Assembly (NCBI RefSeq): GCF_018130785.1
Contig: NZ_JAFCJT010000025.1
Location: 45,210-109,209 of the forward strand
Direction of reading: 5' to 3'
Source of the DNA: Bradyrhizobium liaoningense
GTDB lineage: Bacteria > Pseudomonadota > Alphaproteobacteria > Rhizobiales > Xanthobacteraceae
DNA: 64,000 bases
Below the pieces are notes generated by a model that had not been told where the DNA came from, did no database searches, and saw nothing but the letters and a program-made list of their open reading frames with translations. The translations under genes and the position numbers were made by a program. Of the stretch, positions 1-7,195 are shown piece by piece. Each line of letters starts with the position of its first letter. Position 1 is the first letter of the stretch.

Positions 1-173
1 GAGGAGACGAACTCGTTGCTCCGCGATCTGCTTGGCAGTTCCGCCGAGCTTTGCAGCAATTTCTCTATCCGTCTTCCCGGCAGCGAGACGCCTCAATAAT
101 TTTTTCTCGCGAGGTGTCAGAAGTATCTCAGACATCGCCAAGTCATCGCGTGTTGGCCTCACTATAGTCATTC
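1..173 (-). CDS. LuxR/GerE-type HTH regulator (partial, N-terminal end)
   Basis: The reverse strand encodes an N-terminus that runs off the window edge. From residue 13 it reads MSEILLTPREKKLLRRLAAG and continues KTDREIAAKLGG, the LTPRE...GKTDREIA pattern of a GerE/LuxR DNA-binding helix-turn-helix. The start at 173 has a weak GGCAGA upstream; an in-frame ATG at 137 would begin directly at MSEILL. The HTH sits almost at the N-terminus, so this may be a short stand-alone HTH protein and not a response regulator. Target genes cannot be deduced. Confidence 0.6.
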
Positions 174-331
174 TGCCGCGACCGTTCATGGAGGCAATGC
201 TCCGCGGGAGCATGCACGGCCCGTTAACGGGCTCCGCGCCATTATCACCTCGACCAGCGCATCGACACCTAAAACTCACACATTGGGAGGCGTCGCTGAC
301 CTCAGCCCGGCGAAGGCCTTTCGGGCTATGT

Positions 332-565
332 ATGGATTATCGCGCGTTCACAAACGACAGCCTCACCATGATGTACGAGAGCGTTCGCGGAGCCTTGGCA
401 TCTGACGACGCGCAAAAGGCGGCCGGGCAGGCTCCCCGCTTCCGGGTTCGGGAGACGGCGGATTGGAAGCAGCACGCGGGTAATCTTGAAGCCGAAATGC
501 TCAATCGGGGAATGTTCTTCGACATCATCGACTGGTCCGAGGATCAGGGACGATTGCCGCTCTGA
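332..565 (+). CDS. Small hypothetical protein, 77 aa
   Basis: An ATG at 332 opens a 77-residue acidic protein with no signal peptide or membrane segment. It begins MDYRAFTNDSLTMMYESVRG and contains an ADWKQHAGNLEAEM stretch that is probably helical. The composition and third-position GC are typical of a real high-GC gene. I recall similar short proteins in Bradyrhizobium but cannot name a family. The same frame is open further upstream, but that part looks non-coding. Function unknown. Confidence 0.6.
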   Translation: MDYRAFTNDSLTMMYESVRGALASDDAQKAAGQAPRFRVRETADWKQHAGNLEAEMLNRGMFFDIIDWSEDQGRLPL

Positions 566-587
566 CCTCGCAAGCTGCGCACAGAAC

Positions 588-914
588 TCATCGGATAAGC
601 GGCTCCGAAGCTTCGGCCGAAAGTCCCTGCAGCCGCCATCCTGCGATGTCACTGGTCTTTCCGCATTGTTCACAGGTCAAGTGAGAACATCCTAGAGATC
701 GTCCACGCTTGGCATTTTCTCGGGAGGCTTCGCGTGCGCAGCGCGGACAGGCCAGTGCCGCGCGCCAGCATGCCAAGATGGCGAGCAGAAAACCGAAGGC
801 GCGATTACCAATCCACTTGATCAATTCCAGTATCCAAAACAACGGTCCCGGACTTGGGGGCTGAGATTTGGGGGCCGGGACCGTTATCGAGGCGCGGAGG
901 CGCTGGTCATCCAC
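588..914 (-). CDS. Possible small membrane protein with zinc-ribbon cysteines
   Basis: The reverse-strand frame starts at a GTG (914). It has one hydrophobic segment around residues 25-50 (LFWILELIKWIGNRAFGFLL), followed by a CPRC and a CEQC pair about 24 residues apart, the arrangement of a small zinc ribbon. The total length is 108 residues. No strong ribosome binding site is visible and the C-terminus looks low in information, so this may be a decayed gene. If real, it would be a membrane-anchored zinc-ribbon protein of unknown role. Confidence 0.35.
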   Translation of the reverse strand: MDDQRLRASITVPAPKSQPPSPGPLFWILELIKWIGNRAFGFLLAILACWRAALACPRCAREASRENAKRGRSLGCSHLTCEQCGKTSDIAGWRLQGLSAEASEPLIR

Positions 915-1333
915 GCAATGCTAGTAAGGTCGATGTTCGTGCGACGAGGCAATTGTCTCCTGGTACAATCTCGTCGTCGGCCGCGCCCGACGCCGACGTG
1001 GCAGGCCTCCTCAACGAGGTGCAGACGGGCCACGTCGATGTTGGTGACGTGGGCGAGGTCGATGGCCACCATAGTCCATGATCGCCGCCTGCGCAGAGAC
1101 TACCGGTCTCAACTGCGTCGCACCGGCATGGAGAGAAGGCGTGACACACTTTTCCCTCCCCCACCCCTTTGGTCAGAAATCTTGGGCTGGTCTGATCTTG
1201 CAGCCCCACGCTTGCAAACGCGTCATCGTGCTCGGCGACGAGCCGCGAGTCATTGCACGACGAATTGCATTTCCGAAAGCGGATTCCGAATTGCGGGTCC
1301 ATCCGGTATATTACTCGGGAGGATAACTCTTTC
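915..1333. other. Gap with no convincing gene
   Basis: No complete gene is recognised. A reverse-strand stretch around 960-1075 reads VAIDLAHVTNIDVARLHLVE, which weakly resembles the hydrophobic strand of STAS-type anti-sigma antagonist domains. It breaks down on both sides and could be a remnant. Confidence 0.3.
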
Positions 1334-1462
1334 ATGCGACCTGCAGTTTCCTACGTCCGCGTTTTGAAACTGAAGCAAGGCCGCAGTGGTCTCGACCTGG
1401 AGGCACAGCGGGCTGCCATCAAGACGTTCTGCGCGCAGTTAGCTTCTGCCCACCATTCGTAG
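1334..1462 (+). pseudogene. Serine recombinase (resolvase), N-terminal fragment
   Basis: From the ATG at 1334 the frame reads MRPAVSYVRVLKLKQGRSGL, then LEAQRAAI, and stops after 42 residues. This is the YxRVS...QGRSGLGLEAQR start of a serine recombinase. The catalytic serine that follows YVRV in intact members is a leucine here, so even this fragment is damaged. A second piece of the same protein type lies at 2638-3287, and the homology there resumes roughly where this one ends. The two may be one gene split by about 1.2 kb of other DNA. Confidence 0.7.
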
Positions 1463-1889
1463 AGAATTATTTCCCATCGCCACAATTGGTTCGCGGTTCA
1501 CTCCGCGAAATCCAGCTTGCGCTTAGGAGAAGGATTTTCTAAAAGCGAACATCGCGCGAAGCGCAGGTACAGAGCGGTTACTTGCTGTTGCTTGGCTCTT
1601 ACGGGCATCGATTGCGGCATCTCGCTCCGGGACCGGCCAAGCCAATCAAACCATGTTGCCTTCGCCCATCCCTGCCAATGGATTGTGAGGTCGGACCACT
1701 GGTGCCAACGCTGGCCGCGAGCTTGCTTTGGATCATGCGCGCCGATTTAGCAACTTGCCGACCATGTACATTGTCCTTCCAGAGCTCTGGGGGCATGGCA
1801 ACTGATCGCGCCGATCTGCCTCCCAGCTCCGGGCTGATCGTAGTAGGTAAATTTTTCTGCGCCATCTGGAACGGTTGTTACGCTGAAAG
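1463..1889. other. Gap with no recognisable gene
   Basis: Several overlapping open frames cross this stretch on both strands, but none shows a ribosome binding site, a known motif or a convincing composition. It forms part of the DNA lying between the two recombinase fragments. Confidence 0.4.
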
Positions 1890-2177
1890 TCAGGCCGCCG
1901 CCTTGTTCTTTATGGCACCGACGATCGCGGTCAGTATGGCGCCGCCTGCGCCGCCTGCGACCGCTTGAGAAACAATACCGCTCACACTGAGATTGCCTGA
2001 TTGTGCTGCTGCCAGTACAGAAGGCAACAACAGGGTAGCGATCTGCCCGAGTAGCCCGCCTCCGACCAGACCTGAGATTACGTTTCCAGCCGTGCCCAGA
2101 TCAAATGTGGGAGATGATTTGCCAGCGCCAAAGCCGCCAACGGCGCCTGCAACGAGATTAATTAGAATCTGCTCCAT
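1890..2177 (-). CDS. Small glycine-rich hydrophobic protein, 95 aa
   Basis: The ATG at 2177 is preceded by a clear AAGGAG six bases upstream, which decides the start. The protein begins MEQILINLVAGAVGG and is rich in glycine and alanine, with long hydrophobic stretches (ISGLVGGGLLGQIATLLLP, AGGAGGAILTAIVGAI) and a lysine-rich end. It is probably an inner-membrane protein of a short family I recall from Bradyrhizobium; function unknown. A perfect FNR/FixK-type palindrome at 2318-2331 lies about 147 bp upstream, which suggests microaerobic control. It sits between two recombinase fragments. Confidence 0.75.
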   Translation of the reverse strand: MEQILINLVAGAVGGFGAGKSSPTFDLGTAGNVISGLVGGGLLGQIATLLLPSVLAAAQSGNLSVSGIVSQAVAGGAGGAILTAIVGAIKNKAAA

Positions 2178-2317
2178 GTCGATCTCCTTAAAGGCGATGG
2201 GTGAACGAGATTCTTGGGGAAAGCCGCCCAATCACGTAACGTGCCCCCTGGCGTCTCGCAATGAAGCCGTAACTGGTATCCATTCGCAATTTTGCGCCAA
2301 CGTTCAGTAGAGCAGAC

Positions 2318-2331
2318 TTGATACAGATCAA
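2318..2331. promoter_or_regulatory. FixK2/FNR-type operator (perfect palindrome)
   Basis: The sequence TTGATACAGATCAA matches the FNR/FixK consensus TTGAT-N4-ATCAA at every defined position. It lies upstream of the minus-strand gene starting at 2177. With the usual -41.5 placement, transcription would start near 2283 and leave a leader of about 105 bases. In Bradyrhizobium such sites are bound by FixK2 under low oxygen; control of this gene is inferred. Confidence 0.65.
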
Positions 2332-2637
2332 GGGGTCCAACGATACTGCTAACATTTGCGTTGGCTGGACTTCGCCAACAAGGCCGCTGCCGCTGAGGCG
2401 CAATCGCGTAATTCTTTCGATTGGCCAGCTAATTCGGATCTAGCCCCAACTTCTGACATATCGCCGCACTGCGTTAACTGAAGCGACGGCCATCAGCTCA
2501 CGTCGTGTCTAACCCGTGGACTCGCTTTTTTTTATATGGCTGGACCGCAAAAGATTTTGATTTACCGAAATTGCAGCTTGTGCGGTCGGGCAAAACAGCG
2601 CTTCATAGGGTGCCGGTTCAACGCAGAAGCCAGCCCC

Positions 2638-3287
2638 ATGTCGAATGAAGTTGATACGTCTGAACTATTGAAGATCGCCCGGCTGAATGGTGATTTTAGA
2701 AGAGAGGCCGAATACCGTGAGGTGGAGACTGGCCGAGGCGCGGATGCGCTGGAGCGCCGTCGTGAGCTCGCAGCAGCCATGAAGTTCGCCCGCAAGCTCG
2801 GCAAGGGTGGAAAAGCGGGCGCGGCGCCGATCATCATCGCCAAGCTGGACTGCTTAAGCCGCGACGTACACTTCATCAGCGGTCTGATGGTCCAGCGGAT
2901 CCCCTTCATCGTTACCGAGCTCGGGCCCGACGTGGACCCTTCATACTGCACATTCATGCTGCGGTCGCCGAGAAAGAGCACGAGCGGATCGCTCAGCGGA
3001 CCAGAAAGGCGCTCGCTGCGGCTAAGGCCCGCGGGCAGAAGCTCGGGAATGCCGGAATTGGAGAGGCGCGCAAAGCGGAGGCTGATGTGCACGCGGAGTA
3101 CTTTCGCTCGATTATCTAGCCGCTGCGCGGCCTGCCCGCCAAGCGCATTTCGGTGATCCTGAATGACCGCGGAGTCGCGACCGCGCGAGGCGGAAAATGG
3201 CAGGCCACTCAGGTGATCCGGCTGCTCAGTCGCCTGCGCTTGTCAGGCGACGACCTGGGCGGGCTTAACTCGGATCGTCCGACCTGA
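2638..3287 (+). pseudogene. Serine recombinase, middle and C-terminal part, multiply broken
   Basis: The frame from about 2638 contains EVETGRGADALERR, then IIIAKLDCLSRDVHFISGLM and FIVTELGPDVDP, all landmarks of a resolvase catalytic domain. One base appears to be missing near 2940: the homologous reading jumps to the next frame (FILHIHAAVAEKEHERIAQ, then TRKALAAAKARGQKLGN). That frame meets a TAG at 3117-3119, where a glutamate codon would fit, and then continues as PLRGLPAKRISVILNDRGV up to 3287. At least two lesions make it inactive. It indicates past mobile-element activity here. Confidence 0.8.
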
Positions 3288-3519
3288 CGTTTGCCGGCGG
3301 GATCAGCGGCATCTTCGGCGCCTCGTCATGAAACTCGCCACCAAACGCGATGCGGTACAGCTCAGCGTCACTGAGCTCTTCTAGCGGCACGTCACGACGA
3401 TCAATGACCTGCGCGGGCTTCTCATCCAGCCGATCAATCAACTCGTGAATGCAAGCAAGCTTGTCGAGCAATGGGTCCGCCACCCTGCGCAGTGCCAAGG
3501 GTCGGCTCCGGAGCACCAT
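3265..3519 (-). CDS. Small hypothetical protein, 84 aa
   Basis: The ATG at 3519 opens an 84-residue soluble, acidic protein (LDKLACIHELIDRLDEKP, then PLEELSDAELYRIAFGGEF). It has no signal peptide or known motif. The composition is coding-like, and an ELSDAELYRIA helix is plausible. The end overlaps the broken recombinase on the other strand by 23 bases. It may be an accessory gene of phage or plasmid origin; function unknown. Confidence 0.5.
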   Translation of the reverse strand: MVLRSRPLALRRVADPLLDKLACIHELIDRLDEKPAQVIDRRDVPLEELSDAELYRIAFGGEFHDEAPKMPLIPPANVRSDDPS

Positions 3520-3605
3520 CCGGAGCGCGTCGTTGCGCTACTGGAGGTGGTCACGTCGGTTTGCGAGGAGCGGCTAGTCATAGCGCCTGAATGAGTATCC
3601 CGGGT

Positions 3606-4295
3606 CTACCGGTCGCCAGCCAATTGCACCGTTTGACGTCCACCGTTTAGCGCTCTGAGTTTGTTTATGTATTCTTCAGGCTTCAACAAATGGAATGGAG
3701 CCTTCAAACCCATAAAACTCGCTATGCGACCGATGAAATTGGTGCAGTTGGTTGTTCCCGCGTTCCACACCGGCGAGTTCGCCTGAAGACGCTTGATGTA
3801 AGCAAATACCTTTTTGGCGTCAGCCTCATTCAAGTAGACTCGATAGCTGGCTGTCAAATATTGCTCATCGAGGTCACCGTAGCTCGCGCCGGTTTCAGAA
3901 GGCACAAACATGAGATGTCCCAATACGTACGGCACCGTGTCACCTGCTGGATGCAGGCCGGCAACTTCGACCGCCCTTTGGCTCGTCTTGCCGTACCAGA
4001 CAAATGCGTGTCCGTAGGATGCAGCAGTGCGGGCACGAAAATCAACGTAGTAGGGTCCTTTAACTGAAGATCCCCGGGCCGGCTTTGCATCCGACGTGGT
4101 TGGCGGGCTGCTTGGCGCAGCCGCGGCCGTTTTCGTAGCGGAGTTAATTGAAACCTTGGGGGCAGTGTCCGGTCGCTGCTGAAGATCAGCGCGCGCCATG
4201 AGTTGCTGCGCACCAGCGCTTCCCACGGAAGCCGCAAAGATTGCGATTCCGACAATCAATCGCAGATCGCGGTATTCCCAGATCACTCTTGCCAC
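3606..4295 (-). CDS. Exported protein with NlpC/LRAT-like His and Cys motifs
   Basis: The GTG start at 4295 follows an AGAGGGGG ribosome binding site and gives 229 residues; an ATG at 4334 is possible but less well placed. The N-terminus has a signal peptide ending near SVGSAGA, followed by a low-complexity Ala/Pro/Thr linker of about 50 residues. The mature domain has YGHAFVWYG and later TTNCTNFIGRIASFMGL, a histidine and a cysteine spaced as in papain-fold families that include LRAT and NlpC-like hydrolases. Enzymatic activity is inferred only from these motifs. Probably periplasmic. Confidence 0.7.
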   Translation of the reverse strand: MARVIWEYRDLRLIVGIAIFAASVGSAGAQQLMARADLQQRPDTAPKVSINSATKTAAAAPSSPPTTSDAKPARGSSVKGPYYVDFRARTAASYGHAFVWYGKTSQRAVEVAGLHPAGDTVPYVLGHLMFVPSETGASYGDLDEQYLTASYRVYLNEADAKKVFAYIKRLQANSPVWNAGTTNCTNFIGRIASFMGLKAPFHLLKPEEYINKLRALNGGRQTVQLAGDR

Positions 4296-4400
4296 GTCCG
4301 CCCCCTCTTGGGCCCAACACAGCCCAAGCAACAACTAGTCCGCTTATCGGAGGTGAACGCCTCCGACCCCGACGGGCCGAAGGCGCTTGAATCCGCAGGC

Positions 4401-4592
4401 TTAACCCTTGGTGACTAACGGAGCCGGCGCCGGAGCCTTGCCGATCGGGTATTTGCCGACTGGAGTTTTGCCGACGGGATATTTACCAACCGGCGCGGTC
4501 TGGACGACGGGTTGCGGACGAGGCAGATCGGCAGCAACTGCCGCTCCCACCAAAGCCAAAGACGCAGCACCCGCAATTACGAATTTCAGCAT
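4401..4592 (-). CDS. Short exported protein with PVGKYP repeats
   Basis: The ATG at 4592 has GGGAG upstream. The 63-residue product starts with a signal peptide (MLKFVIAGAASLALVGAAVA), followed by Pro/Gly/Lys repeats: VGKYPVGKTPVGKYPIGK. There is no cysteine and no known domain. It could be a small structural or cell-envelope protein. It is separated by about 100 bp from the exported protein at 3606-4295 and may be co-transcribed with it. Confidence 0.65.
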   Translation of the reverse strand: MLKFVIAGAASLALVGAAVAADLPRPQPVVQTAPVGKYPVGKTPVGKYPIGKAPAPAPLVTKG

Positions 4593-4728
4593 CAAATCTC
4601 CCCTGAAGTTGCCTACTAGCCTTACCGATTCTGAGCCTAGCCGGACGTTCTACCCACGCAACAAATAGAGGCCCATGAGGCAGTCGCGCGATCTCTTTTC
4701 TGGCAAATGTTGCAGACGGGGCACGCTT

Positions 4729-5309
4729 TTAACGGATTGATGGGAAAATCCTGCCGATCCGCGCCATATACTCGCGATAGCTGTCGGCGAACGTCTGCAG
4801 CATTATTCGCCCTTCTCCTGCGACGCGGCCAAAGATCAAGATCCCGAACCCGGCCAAGCCCGCGAAACCGGCAATCCAATTAGGCAGCAGCAATGCCTGG
4901 GCGACAGCCCACAGCCAAAATGCCGAATATATCGGGTGCCGAACTCTCCGGTAAAACCCTTCCGTCACGAGCTCATGGTTCTCCCGCACGTCGAGACTTA
5001 CCGACCAATTCCGGCCGAGTGCACGGTGCGCCAGGTGGAACACGCCCAAAGCCGCGATCGCAAAGAGACCCTAGCCAAGCCAGCGAGGGATAAAGCTGTG
5101 AGCTGCGAAATGAGGTATTCCTGTCGTCACGTAAGCGAGCGGGACAAGTCCAAGTCCCGAAAGAGATATCAGCAAGAGCGCAGTTTCCAGGGGGCCGCGC
5201 GCGCTCCGCACAATCCTCGCACGACGGGAACGCCGCGCGTACTTGTAGCGTATGAGATACCAGCCGATCGCCAGGCAACGAAAATGATTCTCGAGATCGT
5301 GGGCATCAT
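4729..5309 (-). pseudogene. Isoprenylcysteine methyltransferase-like membrane protein, interrupted
   Basis: Read from 5309, the N-terminus is MMPTISRIIFVAW; homology then moves to another frame (IGWYLIRYKYARRSRRARIV) with a transmembrane stretch (ALLLISLSGLGLVPLAYV). At about 5070 this frame has a TAG within FIPRWLG-stop-GLFAIAALGV, where a tryptophan codon (TGG) would fit. The downstream half carries ENHELVTEGFYRRVRHPIYS, the conserved SAM-binding region of the ICMT/PEMT methyltransferase family. A frameshift plus an in-frame amber codon imply a pseudogene, unless they are sequencing errors. Confidence 0.7.
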
Positions 5310-5314
5310 TTGAA

Positions 5315-5779
5315 TTAGGCCGCCGCGCCCGGGCGACCTGGCAGATCGCCTTCTGGCAGCGCCGCGCTCGCAATAAGTCCTCCTTCCTCAGCGATCATCG
5401 ACACGGCGCCATCCGGGGCGAGCGTCTGGGATTTGGCTGAAACAGGTCCGCATGTGAGCATGAAGTAATCGTACGATGTTCGCTTATCATTTCCACTGAC
5501 GAACTGGTTGTGCAAGCGGAAGAAGTGGAAACGGATGCGTCGATAGATGTCGTCGTCGGGCATTCGGCTGAATCTCACGATCCTGACGGTCGCTTCGTTT
5601 TCCGTCGACAAACCCATTTCGGCCATTGGCCGGCTTTTGTAGAAGTTCAACGGGTCGACGAGGGCCTGATAATCGCCCCAGAAGATCGCGCGCGACTTGG
5701 CGACGCGTTCCATCGTCGCGCGAAAGCGTGTTGCCTTCGGATGCAGGCCGACCTTGAGTATGGATGATCCAACGCGCAA
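5315..5779 (-). pseudogene. Truncated hypothetical protein, C-terminal part
   Basis: The frame reads GLHPKATRFRATMERVAKS, then AIFWGDYQALVDPLNFYKS and ends with NDKRTSYDYFMLTCGP plus a short tail. It looks like the coding end of a longer protein of about 400 residues, possibly an alpha/beta-hydrolase; that identity is from memory and weak. The upstream sequence (from about 5815) belongs to a broken Ku gene on the same strand, so two truncated genes are joined head to tail at a deletion junction. Confidence 0.5.
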
Positions 5780-5814
5780 GAACGTGACGGGAATTTGGTT
5801 CCGACCGGGCTCAG

Positions 5815-6223
5815 GGCGCGACCTTGTCCATTTCGCGGATAGTCTCGCGGATCACGGCGAAGGCGTCGTGACCGATCTTGCCGTCTGGCGTGAGATAGTA
5901 GGGTCGGATCGGGTAGCGCGGGTCGATGTCGGCTTTGTCAACGAACTCATCGATCTCGATGGTGCGGGTCGCCTCAAGGGCCAACTCGTCGAGCTCCTCC
6001 TTGGTGACCTCGATGTATTGCCCCTTTTCGACTCGTAGCCCTTGACGATGTCCTCGCTCGCCACCTCGTCGCCGGTGTCGGCATCGACTTTCACGTGCTT
6101 GATCCGGTGGCCGGTCGCTCGATTGAGCTGATTGAACGAGATCTTTTCGGATTCCGATGTCGCCGGGTAGAGTGCCACCGGCGACAGACGCAAGAAGCCT
6201 TTCCAGTTGGCGCGCGGGGCCAT
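5815..6223 (-). pseudogene. ku: Ku DNA-end-binding protein, truncated and frameshifted
   Basis: From the ATG at 6223 the frame reads MAPRANWKGFLRLSPVALYP and then SEKISFNQLNRATGHRI and ADTGDEVASEDIVKGYE, the signature start of bacterial Ku. Compared with the usual LRLSLV(S/T)CPVALYP, four residues are missing. After GYE the homology jumps frame (EKGQYIEVTKEELDELALEA, then FVDKADIDPRYPIRPYYL) and ends at about EIREMDKVA, less than half of the usual length of about 290 residues. Ku normally works with LigD in non-homologous end joining; this copy cannot. Confidence 0.85.
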
Positions 6224-6616
6224 GGTACGCAGAACTCCAGTTCGGACAGATTCAAGACGAAGGGCAGGGCGCGGTTCCGACAGCAGAGGCGGGCCCATCA
6301 ATATCGAATGCAGCACGGCGGCTGCCGGCAAGGGATGCCAACGACACGTTTCGCCGAACGGGGGAAAGACACGTGCGTCTCTGATCGCCGACACGCACGC
6401 ATCACAGCCAAACGTGGGATGGGGGTGTATGTGGTCACCCTGCATTATCTACTGCCAAAAGGACGCGATCTGCAACTGGCTGTTTCATGGCATCGCCAAT
6501 TGGGAGATCTATCTCGATCATATCCCGAATAACCTGATGAATCTCGTCACGGGCGGGAACTTCGGTTCAGCGATGCGGCCGCGGCCGAGAGTTTTACGTG
6601 ATTGCCACGGCAGTCG
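6224..6616. other. Gap with no recognisable gene
   Basis: Upstream of the Ku fragment there is no complete gene. A plus-strand frame near 6460-6575 (LFHGIANWEIYLDHIPNNLM, then NLVTGGNFGSAM) looks protein-like and could be the end of a lost gene, but I cannot assign it. Confidence 0.3.
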
Positions 6617-7195
6617 CTACCGGCCAGTCGGGCGTGGCTCCGGCACGGAGCGCACGGCTACCCATCTCAATGCAAGCTTCTGGCCGGCGACGATCTCGTT
6701 GCGGGAGAGCTTTGATGCGACCGCGTCCCGGAACCTAAGATAGGCCTCTCGCTGTCGCCCGCCTGCGCGGGCAGCCGCCAGGTTGAGCCATTTGTAGGCG
6801 AGCACGAAATCCTCGGGAACGCCGTGCCCCTTGTCATACATCAGGCCAAGCATGGCTTGCGCGAACGGGTCTCCCTGCTCAGCCCCGCGGCAATAGAGAT
6901 CGGCGGCGGCGTCATAATTCTGCGGGACGCCGAAGCCATGCTCGTACCTGAAACCGAGCCGGCCGAAGGCTCTCGCGTTGCCGCGCTCGGCGGACGGTGA
7001 AAGCTTCCGGGCGGCGCGCGCATAGTCGCCGCGATGGAAGGCGGCCGGTCCAGGCGCGACACTATCGGCGCTTGCGATGGACGTCGTCGCCGCAAGAAGC
7101 ACAAGCGCAAGCAGGACACAGAGCGGCGCCCGCGGCGCAAACGCAGGGATCGCCGGCCCGTCCGGCTCAGTGGAAGCTGGTGGTAATAGGCGCAT
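6617..7195 (-). CDS. Sel1-repeat (TPR-like) exported protein
   Basis: Starting at the ATG at 7195, the 192-residue protein has a hydrophobic N-terminal segment (LCVLLALVLLAATTSIASA) consistent with a signal peptide or anchor. At least two Sel1-like repeats follow: ARAFGRLGFRYEHGFGVPQ and AQAMLGLMYDKGHGVPEDF, each continued by a second helix such as AYKWLNLAAA. Sel1 repeats form superhelices for protein-protein contacts. The start overlaps the end of gspD by 29 bases, so the two are probably co-transcribed and this protein may assist the secretin or its assembly (inferred). Confidence 0.8.
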   Translation of the reverse strand: MRLLPPASTEPDGPAIPAFAPRAPLCVLLALVLLAATTSIASADSVAPGPAAFHRGDYARAARKLSPSAERGNARAFGRLGFRYEHGFGVPQNYDAAADLYCRGAEQGDPFAQAMLGLMYDKGHGVPEDFVLAYKWLNLAAARAGGRQREAYLRFRDAVASKLSRNEIVAGQKLALRWVAVRSVPEPRPTGR

